Assembly (NCBI RefSeq): GCF_035818635.1
Contig: NZ_JAYLLH010000043.1
Coordinates: 1-17,234 of the forward strand
Length of the DNA: 17,234 bases
Source: Mesobacterium_A hydrothermale
Lineage (GTDB): Bacteria; Pseudomonadota; Alphaproteobacteria; Rhodobacterales; Rhodobacteraceae
Direction of reading: 5' to 3'
Under the pieces are notes generated by a model that did not search any database, was not told the origin of the DNA, and worked only from the letters and a program-made list of their open reading frames with translations. A program made the translations under genes and the position numbers. The stretch's first letter is position 1. Each line of letters starts with the position of its first letter. Below are positions 1 to 7,713 of this stretch, piece after piece.

Positions 1-71
<71 letters not shown>

Positions 72-72
72 T

Positions 73-140
73 GGGGGGCGCTGCCCCCTCTGGCGGCATC
101 GCCGCCATTCACCCCCGGAGTATTGACGGAAAGATGAAAG
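73..140 (-). repeat. Intergenic 3'-end repeat element, copy 1
   Basis: Read leftward from the stop of the FAD oxidoreductase, the element starts with CTTTCATCTTTCC (140-128), then ATACTCCGGGGGTGAAT (123-107). Two perfect hairpins follow: GGCGGC/GCCGCC around a 3-base loop (92-106) and GGGGGC/GCCCCC around a 3-base loop (74-88). The same order of blocks occurs at 9933-10004 and, more diverged, at 12901-12965. The 13-base and 17-base blocks are identical, or differ at one position, in copy 2. It may act as a factor-assisted terminator or mRNA 3'-end stabiliser. It lacks a U tract after the stems. Confidence 0.7.
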
Positions 141-149
141 CGCAGATGC

Positions 150-1496
150 CTAGAGCGCCGGGCCCAGGTCGATCTTGCTGCCGTCGGTGAAGCGATCAAA
201 GCGAAAGCGTGACAGGTCGTGGCCCGGATCGTCGCCGGTCACAAGATCGGCCAGAACCCGGCCAAAGCCCGGACCGATTCCGAATCCGTGCCCGCTCATG
301 CCGGTTGCGACGATCAGGCCGGGAAGCGGGGTGCGGTCGACCACGGGAACCACGTCGGGCAGCGTGTCGATCATCCCCGCCCAGGCTGCGCGCAGCCGGA
401 CCGGCCCCGCCTGTGGGAAAAGCCGGGTGTAGGCGCGCGCCACCTGGTCCAGCTTCTTTCGGTTGGGCGCGGGATTCAGGACGCGGATCGCCTCGAACGG
501 GCTGGGCGTGTCCTCGGCCCAGCGGCGCGGGGTCGACCAGGCATCGGGATAGCCACGCGGGGCAGCGGGCAGGTAGCGCGTGCCGAAGGGATCGGTCTTG
601 AGCTGTGGGAGGAATTTCGGAAGCGCGCGAAAGGCGTCGGGGCCAAGGAACAGTTCGTGGAACCCGCCGGGTGCCAGCGTCAGCCCCCCATCGGCGCGCG
701 GGCGGAAGGCAAAGTCGCTGTCGGCGGCTGCCCCGCCATGCGGGGCGATCAGCGGTTCGGTGGCCGCGACAGACGCGCGGACCGAAAGTTGCGGGAGCGA
801 AACGCCATGGCGGCGCAAGAACAGCGACGACCACGCGCCCGCCGCCAGCACGACCTGTTCGGTACGGATCCGGCCCTTTTCCGTCACAACCCCCGCGACC
901 TGCCCCGCGCTCAGGTCGAGGGCGCGGGCGGCGCAGTTTTCGACGATGTGTACACCTTCGCGCGCGGCGATCCGGGCCAGGGCGGGAACCGCGACCCAAG
1001 GCTCGGCCTTCATGTCCGACGGCGTGACAAGCGCACCTGCGTAGGAGCCGCCGGCCAGTTCCGGGAACCGCCGGGCCAGGGCCGCACGATCCAGCAGTTC
1101 GGTATCCAGGTCATGCGCCCGGGCGATCCGCAGCCAGAGGGCATAGTCCGCCATTTCGGAGTCGGTGCGGGCCAGATAGGTCACCCCGACCCGCTGCAAG
1201 CCGATGTCCTGGTTTGTCAGCGGGGCGAGATCGCGCCACAGGCGGTTGGCCTCGATCATGATCGGCAGTTCGTGCGGGTCCCGGCCCTGCTGGCGGATCC
1301 AGCCCCAGTTGCGGCTGGATTGTTCGCCCGCGATGCGCCCCTTTTCGATCAAAGCCACGTGCAGTCCCTTGCGGACGGCGAAAAGCGCGGTGCAGGTGCC
1401 AATGACGCCGCCCCCGATCACCACCAGGTCAACCTTGTCTGGCAGCGAGGCGTTGTGCGCGACGGGCGTGCTTTCAGAGATCGGGAAGGCGCTCAT
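150..1496 (-). CDS. DAO-family FAD-dependent oxidoreductase (DadA/sarcosine-oxidase-like)
   Basis: 448-residue flavoprotein of the D-amino-acid-oxidase (DAO) superfamily, which oxidises the C-N bond of amino acids or N-methylated amines to an imine. The N-terminal Rossmann FAD-binding motif VIGGGVIGTCTA is at residues 26-37. It is followed by a basic EKGRIAGEQSSRNWGW stretch (51-66) typical of this group, and near the C-terminus by a second glycine-rich FAD contact (ATGMSGHGFGIGPGFG). No signal peptide or membrane segment is seen, so it is probably cytoplasmic. It is the last gene of the leftward set, 24 bases after the ArgE-like gene, pointing to co-transcription. AAGGAT (1506-1511) serves as ribosome site. 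An in-frame GTG at 1499 directly precedes the chosen ATG and is equally possible. The substrate cannot be read from sequence: D-amino acid, sarcosine-like or opine-like amines are all compatible. Confidence 0.93.
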   Translation of the reverse strand: MSAFPISESTPVAHNASLPDKVDLVVIGGGVIGTCTALFAVRKGLHVALIEKGRIAGEQSSRNWGWIRQQGRDPHELPIMIEANRLWRDLAPLTNQDIGLQRVGVTYLARTDSEMADYALWLRIARAHDLDTELLDRAALARRFPELAGGSYAGALVTPSDMKAEPWVAVPALARIAAREGVHIVENCAARALDLSAGQVAGVVTEKGRIRTEQVVLAAGAWSSLFLRRHGVSLPQLSVRASVAATEPLIAPHGGAAADSDFAFRPRADGGLTLAPGGFHELFLGPDAFRALPKFLPQLKTDPFGTRYLPAAPRGYPDAWSTPRRWAEDTPSPFEAIRVLNPAPNRKKLDQVARAYTRLFPQAGPVRLRAAWAGMIDTLPDVVPVVDRTPLPGLIVATGMSGHGFGIGPGFGRVLADLVTGDDPGHDLSRFRFDRFTDGSKIDLGPAL

Positions 1497-1520
1497 CACC
1501 GGTTGATCCTTGTGCCGGGC

Positions 1521-2687
1521 TCAGACCCGGATGTTGTCGAGCAGCCGTTCCATGAAGGCTTTGCCGGCCTGGAACTGTTCCACGGTGATGTATTCGTCGG
1601 GCTGGTGCGCCATCGCGATGTTGCCAGGGCCGCAGACCACCGCTGAATAACCCGCTGCCTGGAAATGGCTGGCCTCGGTCCCGTAGCTGACCATGTTTTC
1701 CGAATTGTCACCGGTCAGACCACGGACCAGCGCCTCTGCGGTGCCGCCGGGTTCGGGCAGGAAGGGCGGCAGGTGGAAGCTTTCGATACATTCGATCCAG
1801 GTTTCCGGTCGCACTGCCTGCATTTCAGCTTCGATCTTGGCCACCTCGTCAAGGAAGACGCGGCGCCAGCGGTCGACATCTTCGCCCGGTACGACGCGGA
1901 ACCCGAACTGGAACTCGCAGTCCTTGGCGGTGATGTTATGCGCGGTGCCGCCGCGGATCTGGCCGACATGGGCGGTGGTGAAAGAGGGATCGAACAGCGC
2001 CGCGATCGGGCCTGGTTCGGCCGCCATAAGCCGGTCATTCAAGTCATTTGCCCAGTCAATCAGCTTGGCCGCGTACATGATCGCGCTGACCCCGCGATGC
2101 ATCATCGAGCTGTGGATTTCGAACCCGTGCACATGCACCCACCAGGTGACGCCGCCCTTGTGGCCGGTCACCGCCTTCATCTGGGTCGGTTCGCCCACGA
2201 TCACGTCGCGCGCCTTGGGCATTGTCGGGGACAGCGCCGCGATCACTTCTGCGGCGCCAGAGCAGCCGATTTCCTCGTCATAGGTCAGCGCCAGTTGCAG
2301 CGGGCGCGCAAGGTCCGCATAGCGGGCTTCGACCATGGCCCAGATCGCCAGTGCGTCGAAGCCTTTCATATCGGTCGAACCGCGGCCGAACAGCTTGCCG
2401 TCCTTTTCGACGATGGTGAACGGATCGGTGGACCAATCCTGACCGTCGACCGGCACCACGTCGGTGTGGCCCGACAGCACGATCCCCCCGTCTTCCCAAG
2501 GGCCGACATGGGCCCAAAGCCCGGCCTTGCCCGGATCATCGGATTTGAGCGACATCTGCGATGCAATCCCATGCGACGCGAGATAGTCGGACACCCATTC
2601 GATCAACGGCCGGTTCGGGTCGCGGCTGACCGTCGGAAATGCAACAAGCGTATCAAGGATCTGGCGCGGGGTCAGGCGGGTGGTCAT
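1521..2687 (-). CDS. argE: ArgE/M20-family N-acyl amino acid deacylase (acetylornithine deacetylase type)
   Basis: 388-residue dinuclear zinc hydrolase of peptidase family M20 that removes the acyl group from N-acyl amino acids; ArgE acts on N2-acetylornithine. Visible metal and catalytic positions are H74 and D76 in SGHTDVVP, D106 in RGSTDMKG, E138-E139 in YDEEIG, E166 in VGEPT and H361 in AMAHQPDEY. Length fits ArgE (about 385). The ATG at 2687 is chosen because the Pfam-like homology begins at once (TPRQILDTLVAFPTVS). A GTG at 2774 would add 29 uncharacteristic residues. The ribosome site is weak. It sits 93 bases after the fused ABC ATPase and 24 before the FAD enzyme. Many alphaproteobacteria make ornithine through ArgJ, so an ArgE beside a peptide importer more likely serves catabolism; that part is inference and the symbol is a family label. 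Confidence 0.93.
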   Translation of the reverse strand: MTTRLTPRQILDTLVAFPTVSRDPNRPLIEWVSDYLASHGIASQMSLKSDDPGKAGLWAHVGPWEDGGIVLSGHTDVVPVDGQDWSTDPFTIVEKDGKLFGRGSTDMKGFDALAIWAMVEARYADLARPLQLALTYDEEIGCSGAAEVIAALSPTMPKARDVIVGEPTQMKAVTGHKGGVTWWVHVHGFEIHSSMMHRGVSAIMYAAKLIDWANDLNDRLMAAEPGPIAALFDPSFTTAHVGQIRGGTAHNITAKDCEFQFGFRVVPGEDVDRWRRVFLDEVAKIEAEMQAVRPETWIECIESFHLPPFLPEPGGTAEALVRGLTGDNSENMVSYGTEASHFQAAGYSAVVCGPGNIAMAHQPDEYITVEQFQAGKAFMERLLDNIRV

Positions 2688-2780
2688 GGCAATCGGGTCC
2701 AGGCAGTAGGAGCGGGCGAGCGCGGAGCGTAGCACCGCACCGACCGGGGCGGTTGAAATCCCAAGACGCGGCACATGGGA

Positions 2781-4601
2781 TCAGTAGCCGCTGTCGGTGA
2801 TCAGCACCTTGTGGCCCGGCGACACTTCTTTGTATTCCGACAACGCGGGTTCATAATCGACCGGGTGGATCGGCGACGGGATCGGCTTGAAATTCAGGTC
2901 TTTTTCAGATTTGCGCCGGGTCGGGTCAGCAATCGGCACGGCCTTCATCAGGGCCTGGGTATAGGGGTGTTGCGGGTTTTCAAACACCGCGCGGCGCGGG
3001 CCGATTTCCACGATCCGGCCCAGGTACATCACCCCGACGTTGTGGCTGACCCGTTCGACCACGGCCATGTCATGGCTGATGAACAGGTAAGACACGCCCA
3101 GTTCGGCCTGCAGTTCCATCATCAGGTTCAGCACCTGCGCCTGTACCGACACGTCGAGCGCCGAAACCGCCTCGTCCGCGACGATCAATTTGGGGTTCAG
3201 GGCCAGCGCGCGGGCGATTGCGATCCGCTGGCGCTGACCGCCCGACAGTTCGTGCGGGTAGCGGCGCATGAAGCTGCGCGGCAATTCCACCCGGTCGAAC
3301 AGCATCGCGATGCGATCTTCCAGTTCGCTACCGGAATGGGTACCGAAATTGCGCATCGGTTCGGCCACCTGGTCCATCAACTGGCGCAGCGGATTAAGGC
3401 TGGCAAAGGGATCCTGAAAGATCATCTGCATGTCGCGGCGGGCATCGCGCAACCCTTTCTGGTCAAGCGCGATGATATCCTTGCCGTCCAGCACGACTTG
3501 CCCCGAAAGCGGCTCAACCAGGCGCAGGATCGACCGCCCTGCGCTGGACTTGCCGCACCCGGACTCCCCCACAAGGCTGAGCGTCTGCCCCTTGTTGAGC
3601 GAGAAGGATACGTCTTCGACCGCGTGAACATTGGCGATGGTGCGACGGAAAAACCCTCCCTTGACCGGAAAGCGCGTGGTCAGGTGGCTGACGTCCAGCA
3701 GCACTTCGTCGGTGCCTTCGATCGGTTTGACGTTGCTGGCGTCAGAACCAAGAAGACGCATCGGCGTCGGCAGGTCGGTGCCCGTCATTTCACCCAGCTT
3801 CGGCACCGCAGCCAGCAGCGCCTTGGTGTAGTTGTGCTGCGGGTTGGCAAAGATTTCTTCGACCGGGCCTTCTTCGACCTTGTTGCCGCGGAACATGACG
3901 ACGACGCGGTCGGCCATCTGCGCGACCACGGCCATATCGTGGGTGATGAACATCACTGCGGTGCCGGTTTCGCGCTTCAGCCGGTCCATCAACGCCAGGA
4001 TTTCGGCCTGGATCGTCACGTCAAGCGCGGTGGTCGGCTCATCGGCGATCAGCAGGCGCGGTTCGCAGGCCAGCGCCATGGCGATCACGACGCGTTGCCG
4101 CATGCCGCCAGACAATTCGTGCGGATACTGCTTCAGGCGGCGTTCGGGTTCGGGGATGCGCACCTGTTTCAGCAGGTCAAGCGCGCGGGCTTCGGCGGCG
4201 TCCCGGCTCATCCCCATGTGCAGGCGCAGCCCTTCGGTCAACTGCTTGCCGACGGTGAACACCGGGTTCAGCGCGGTCATGGGCTCTTGGAAGATCATGC
4301 CGATCTCGTTGCCGCGGATCGTGCGCATCAGGTCCTGGTCGGTGGTGGCAAGGTCGATTTCGCCGCCTTCCTTGCGCTCAAAAAGTAGGCGGCCACCGGC
4401 GATATCCCCGCCGCCAAACTCGATCAGGCGCATCAGCGCCAGCGAGGAAACCGATTTGCCAGACCCCGATTCGCCAACGATACAGACGGTTTCGCCCGGC
4501 TTTACGTCGAAAGAAACGTCTTCGACACCAACGACTGTGCCGTTTTTCGTCTCGAATTCGACCCGCAGATTTTCGATGCGGGCGATTGTGTTGTCGAGCA
4601 T
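2781..4601 (-). CDS. Fused two-domain peptide ABC transporter ATPase (DppD-DppF type)
   Basis: 606-residue cytoplasmic ATPase with two complete nucleotide-binding domains in one chain, equivalent to DppD plus DppF. Domain 1 has Walker A GESGSGKS (43-50), signature LSGGMRQR (163-170), Walker B LLIADEP (183-189) and switch H221. Domain 2 has GESGCGKS (345-352), LSGGQRQR (452-459), LIVADEA (472-478) and H510. The C-terminal PxxPYTxALMxAVP-type block of oligopeptide ATPases follows each domain. In domain 2 the usual Walker B proline is alanine, a common DppF-type variant. The ATG at 4601 is preferred, with GGGGA about 8 bases upstream; the GTG at 4631 lies on the predicted -10 box. It would power the permeases encoded divergently at 6676-8680. 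First gene of the leftward set. Confidence 0.95.
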   Translation of the reverse strand: MLDNTIARIENLRVEFETKNGTVVGVEDVSFDVKPGETVCIVGESGSGKSVSSLALMRLIEFGGGDIAGGRLLFERKEGGEIDLATTDQDLMRTIRGNEIGMIFQEPMTALNPVFTVGKQLTEGLRLHMGMSRDAAEARALDLLKQVRIPEPERRLKQYPHELSGGMRQRVVIAMALACEPRLLIADEPTTALDVTIQAEILALMDRLKRETGTAVMFITHDMAVVAQMADRVVVMFRGNKVEEGPVEEIFANPQHNYTKALLAAVPKLGEMTGTDLPTPMRLLGSDASNVKPIEGTDEVLLDVSHLTTRFPVKGGFFRRTIANVHAVEDVSFSLNKGQTLSLVGESGCGKSSAGRSILRLVEPLSGQVVLDGKDIIALDQKGLRDARRDMQMIFQDPFASLNPLRQLMDQVAEPMRNFGTHSGSELEDRIAMLFDRVELPRSFMRRYPHELSGGQRQRIAIARALALNPKLIVADEAVSALDVSVQAQVLNLMMELQAELGVSYLFISHDMAVVERVSHNVGVMYLGRIVEIGPRRAVFENPQHPYTQALMKAVPIADPTRRKSEKDLNFKPIPSPIHPVDYEPALSEYKEVSPGHKVLITDSGY

Positions 4602-4629
4602 GAAGAGTTCCCCATCTGTGTGTTCCTGC

Positions 4630-4659
4630 ACGCTACCGACAGGATTTAGGCAGTGTCAA
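4630..4659 (-). promoter_or_regulatory. Predicted sigma-70-type promoter of the leftward ATPase-argE-oxidoreductase operon
   Basis: On the minus strand a perfect -35 TTGACA (4659-4654) is followed after 18 bases by TAGCGT (4635-4630). The predicted transcript would start about 20-25 bases before the ATG at 4601. The -10 is only a partial match, which is usual in GC-rich alphaproteobacteria. This placement also argues against the GTG at 4631 as the start codon. Confidence 0.55.
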
Positions 4660-4668
4660 ACCCCGGGG

Positions 4669-4690
4669 TGCCTTTCCGTAAGGCAAAGGC
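4669..4690. promoter_or_regulatory. Operator-like inverted repeat in the divergent spacer
   Basis: TGCCTT (4669-4674) and AAGGCA (4680-4685) form a perfect 6-base inverted repeat around 5 bases. A second nested pair, GCCTTT (4670-4675) and AAAGGC (4685-4690), is also perfect. The site lies about 10 bases upstream of the leftward -35 box and inside the 258-base spacer shared by the two transporter operons, where a regulator could control both. No regulator gene is encoded next to it in this window. No rightward -10/-35 pair could be identified with confidence in the same spacer. Confidence 0.4.
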
Positions 4691-4847
4691 TTGCAATTTG
4701 CGCAGAAGCTGTTTGGATGACGCTACAGGGGGAATGCCACGCATCCAGTTTACCTTGGAACGACCGGAAAAATCCGGCGTTGCCATCGGTCGGGTGCATT
4801 CTGTGTTCCCACGAGAAACCTGTGACACCGAACAACTCGGGTCCAAC

Positions 4848-4855
4848 AAGGAGAG
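4848..4855 (+). promoter_or_regulatory. Strong ribosome binding site fixing the binding-protein start
   Basis: AAGGAGAG lies just before the ATG at 4860 and is the best Shine-Dalgarno match in the window. It decides the start against an in-frame ATG at 4653, which would bury the signal peptide 69 residues into the protein. Strong translation suits a periplasmic binding protein made in excess over its permeases. Confidence 0.85.
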
Positions 4856-4859
4856 AAAA

Positions 4860-6563
4860 ATGAAGCTTAAGACCGTATTGCTGGGGGCTGTTGCCTCGGT
4901 GGGTCTGGCCCCGGCTGCATTCGCGGAACGCGGCGCAGACGGCCACGTCAACATCATCTACTGGCAGGCGCCCTCGATCCTGAACCCCTATCTGTCGGGC
5001 GGCACCAAGGATCTGGAATCGGCCTCTTTGATCGTCGAACCGCTGGGCCGTTACGACCAGAACGGTGCCCTGGTGCCGTACCTGGCAGCAGAAATCCCGA
5101 CCGTGGAAAACGGCGGGGTCAGCGCCGACCTGACCCAGATCACCTGGAAGCTGAAAGAGGGCCTGAAATGGTCCGACGGCACGCCGGTGACCTCGGCCGA
5201 CGTGGTCTTTACCGCGGAATACTGCATGCATCCCGAAGGCGGTTGCGCCCAGCTGGCCAAGTTCGACGGTGTCGAAAAGGTCGAGGCGATGGACGATCTG
5301 ACCGTTGTGGTCACCTTCAACCAGCCCAAGCCGAACCCCTACAGCGCCTTCATGGGCGGCGAGTCGCCGATCATCCAGAAGGCGCAGTTTGAAAACTGCA
5401 TGGGCGCCGCTGCCCCGAACTGCACCGAGGCCAACTTTGGCCCGATCGGCACCGGCCCGTTCGTTGTCACCGACTTCCGTCCGAACGACGTGATCCAGAT
5501 GGAAGCGAACCCGAACTATCGTGACCCGGCCAAGCCTGCTTTCGCGACCCTGACCTTCAAGGGCGGCGGCGACGCCACCGCAGCGGGCCGCGCGGTTCTG
5601 GAAACCGGCGAATACGATTATGCCTGGAACCTACAGCTGGCACCCGACGTTCTGGCCCGCATGGCAGAAGGCGGCAAAGGCACCACCGTGGCCGCCTTCG
5701 GCACCCTGGTCGAGCGTCTGGAGATGAACCTGACCAACCCGTCGCCGGACCTGCCGCCGGAAACCCGTTCCACCGTAGCGGAACCGCACCCATTCCTGTC
5801 GGACCTCAACGTGCGCAAGGCACTGTCGATGGCCATCGACCGCGAACTGCTGGTGGAAGTCGGCTATGGCGAGGCCGGTCGTCCGACCTGTAACCTGGTG
5901 CCGGCCCCGGCGCTCTATGCGTCTGACAACACCGACTGCCTGACGCAGGACATCGAAGGCGCCAAGGCGCTGCTGGAAAGCGCAGGCTATGTCGACAGCG
6001 ATGGCGACGGCATCCGCGAAAAAGACGGCGTCAAGCTGTCTGTCCTGTATCAGACGTCGACCAATGCCGTCCGTCAGGACTTCCAGGCGCTGATCAAGGA
6101 ATGGTGGGGCGAGATCGGTGTTGAAACCGAACTCCGCAACATCGACGCATCGGTCTTCTTCGGCGGTGACCCGGGTTCGCCCGACACCTTCCAGAAGTTC
6201 TACGCCGACGTCGAAATGTACGCCAACAACTTCGACGGCACCGACCCGCAGGCCTATCTGGCAATGTACCGCTGCGGCAACGAACCGAAGCCGTCCAGCC
6301 AGTGGCAGGGTGAGAACATCAACCGTTTCTGCGATCCCGCCTATGACGAACTGATCGACGAACTGGCCCGGACCGGCTCGCTCGAAAAGCGCGGCGAACT
6401 GGCCAAGAAGATGAACGACATGCTGACCAAAGACACCTACACGATCCTGCCGCTGGTGGACCGTGGCCGTGTTTCGGCGCATTCCAACACGCTGGGTGGT
6501 GTTGTCCTGAACACCTGGGACAGCGAACTCTGGAACGTGGCCGATTGGTACCGCATCAAGTGA
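4860..6563 (+). CDS. Periplasmic peptide/oligopeptide ABC substrate-binding protein (SBP family 5)
   Basis: 567-residue extracytoplasmic solute-binding protein of the DppA/OppA family (SBP_bac_5), which captures di/oligopeptides or related compounds and delivers them to the permeases. Residues 1-22 are a signal peptide: basic KLK, hydrophobic LLGAVASVGLAP, and cleavage after AFA. No lipobox cysteine is present, so the product should be soluble in the periplasm. Family hallmarks include WKLKEGLKWSDGTPVTSADVVFT and GPIGTGPFVVTDF. Paired cysteines (EYC..GGC, ENC..PNC, TCN..TDC, RCG..RFC) suggest several disulfides. A Ca-loop-like DSDGDGIREKDG occurs in the C-terminal half, as often in this family. 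First gene of the rightward operon, separated from the permeases by two hairpins. The ligand cannot be assigned. Confidence 0.95.
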   Translation: MKLKTVLLGAVASVGLAPAAFAERGADGHVNIIYWQAPSILNPYLSGGTKDLESASLIVEPLGRYDQNGALVPYLAAEIPTVENGGVSADLTQITWKLKEGLKWSDGTPVTSADVVFTAEYCMHPEGGCAQLAKFDGVEKVEAMDDLTVVVTFNQPKPNPYSAFMGGESPIIQKAQFENCMGAAAPNCTEANFGPIGTGPFVVTDFRPNDVIQMEANPNYRDPAKPAFATLTFKGGGDATAAGRAVLETGEYDYAWNLQLAPDVLARMAEGGKGTTVAAFGTLVERLEMNLTNPSPDLPPETRSTVAEPHPFLSDLNVRKALSMAIDRELLVEVGYGEAGRPTCNLVPAPALYASDNTDCLTQDIEGAKALLESAGYVDSDGDGIREKDGVKLSVLYQTSTNAVRQDFQALIKEWWGEIGVETELRNIDASVFFGGDPGSPDTFQKFYADVEMYANNFDGTDPQAYLAMYRCGNEPKPSSQWQGENINRFCDPAYDELIDELARTGSLEKRGELAKKMNDMLTKDTYTILPLVDRGRVSAHSNTLGGVVLNTWDSELWNVADWYRIK

Positions 6564-6569
6564 TGCAGC

Positions 6570-6632
6570 CAGGGCGGGCCTTTGCCCGCCCTGCGCCCGA
6601 TCCCGCAGGGCGGGCGATTTTGCCTGCCCTGC
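6570..6632 (+). promoter_or_regulatory. Tandem hairpins with alternative pairing between binding-protein and permease genes
   Basis: Hairpin 1 pairs CAGGGCGGGC (6570-6579) with GCCCGCCCTG (6584-6593) around a 4-base loop, perfectly. Hairpin 2 pairs GCAGGGCGGGC (6605-6615) with GCCTGCCCTGC (6622-6632) around a 6-base loop, with one G-U. The arm CAGGGCGGGC is repeated exactly, so 6584-6593 can instead pair with 6606-6615, excluding both others. No U tract follows either stem. In binding-protein operons such structures protect the 3' end of the upstream message and lower downstream permease expression. A regulated switch is an inference. Confidence 0.7.
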
Positions 6633-6675
6633 CCTTTCTCCCCAACCAAAACTCATGTCCCGAGGCGCCGCCTAG

Positions 6676-7713
6676 ATGCTGACTTTTGCCGCCCGTCGTT
6701 CGGTTCTTGCGATCCCGACGCTTCTGTTCATCAGTTTCGTGATCTTCATGTTGCTGCAACTGGCCCCCGGCGATCCGATGGCCCAGGTTCCCCTGACCGT
6801 CCCGCCAGAGGTCAAGCAAAAGATGCGCGAGGCACTTGGCCTGGGTCAGCCACCGCTGGTGCAATACTGGAAATGGCTGGTTCAGGTGTTCTGGACCGAA
6901 CCCAAGGTCTTCATCGACTACCTGACGAATTCCTCGTCGCTGCTGGGCTGGCTGCCTGACACCTCTCTCTATAATAGCGAGCAGCGCGTTCTGTCATGGC
7001 AGACCCGCAGCCCGGTCATGGATATCGTGGTGCAGCGCATCCCGCAGACACTTTGGGTTGTCGGCCTGTCCTACATCGTCGGTATCCTGATCGCCCTGCC
7101 CATCGGCATCTATTCGGCCTACCGCCAGTATTCGGTCTTCGATCAGGCCGGCACGTTCATCACCATGGTCGGTTTTTCGATCCCGCCGTTCTTCACCGGC
7201 CCGCTGCTGATCGTGATCTTCTCGGTCCAGTTGGGGTGGTTCCCGTCGATCTATGACACCACTCTGGTTGTCAACGACTGGGCCAGTTTCAAGGTCCAAC
7301 TGCAACAGATGATCATGCCGGTGATGGTGCTTGCGCTGCAAACCACGGCCCAGATCAGCCGCTATATGCGGGCGTCGATGCTGGACAACCTGAACCAGGA
7401 TTACGTCCGCACCGCCCGTGCCAAGGGCCTGTCCGAAGCGGTTGTCGTCATGGTGCACGTCCTGCGCAACTCGATGATCCCGGTGGTCACCGTCATCGCG
7501 TTGGGGGTGCCAGGCATCTTCGGCGGTGCCATCATTACGGAAAACGTGTTCAAGGTGAACGGCATCGGCCAGTTGCTGATCACCGCGCTGTTTGCGAACG
7601 ATCTGCCGATGGTGATGACCCTGACCTTCATCTTTGCCTTCCTGATCGTCCTCTTCAACCTGATTGCCGATATCCTCTACGGCATTCTCGACCCCCGGAT
7701 CCGCTATGACTGA
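6676..7713 (+). CDS. Peptide ABC transporter permease, DppB type
   Basis: 345-residue inner-membrane subunit of a peptide-type importer (binding-protein-dependent transport permease fold). The N-terminal membrane helix (about 8-30) ends in the family motif LAPGDPM. Further helices are seen at about 125-148, 160-186, 212-226, 267-290 and 313-337. The EAA loop that contacts the ATPase reads YVRTARAKGLSEAV (243-256), and the protein ends in the typical LDPRIRYD. The periplasmic segment between helices 1 and 2 (about 50-115) includes a longer aromatic-rich stretch (QYWKWLVQVFWTEPKVFIDYL), a variant seen in part of the family. GAGGCG 8 bases before the ATG is the likely ribosome site. The stop overlaps the next start by 8 bases. 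Confidence 0.95.
   Translation: MLTFAARRSVLAIPTLLFISFVIFMLLQLAPGDPMAQVPLTVPPEVKQKMREALGLGQPPLVQYWKWLVQVFWTEPKVFIDYLTNSSSLLGWLPDTSLYNSEQRVLSWQTRSPVMDIVVQRIPQTLWVVGLSYIVGILIALPIGIYSAYRQYSVFDQAGTFITMVGFSIPPFFTGPLLIVIFSVQLGWFPSIYDTTLVVNDWASFKVQLQQMIMPVMVLALQTTAQISRYMRASMLDNLNQDYVRTARAKGLSEAVVVMVHVLRNSMIPVVTVIALGVPGIFGGAIITENVFKVNGIGQLLITALFANDLPMVMTLTFIFAFLIVLFNLIADILYGILDPRIRYD

Noticed and set aside
219..1646. A 475-codon open frame opposite the FAD oxidoreductase
   Set aside because: It crosses the gap between two real genes and shows no domain, while the minus strand has clear FAD-binding motifs.
2775..4388. A 537-codon open frame opposite the fused ABC ATPase
   Set aside because: The opposite strand has two complete ATPase domains with all motifs. 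The antisense product is rich in H, Q and F with no family features, a codon-bias shadow.
4682..4696. Sigma-54-like GG...TTGCA element before the binding-protein gene
   Set aside because: The GG and GC dinucleotides are 9 rather than 10 bases apart, and the surrounding bases match the consensus poorly.
4653..4859. N-terminal extension of the binding protein from the ATG at 4653
   Set aside because: It would place a classic signal peptide 69 residues inside the protein; a strong AAGGAGAG site directly precedes the ATG at 4860.
6570..6632. Tandem hairpins read as a REP/BIME-like repeat family or an intrinsic terminator
   Set aside because: The arm occurs only at this site in the window, and no U run follows; full termination here would silence the permease genes.
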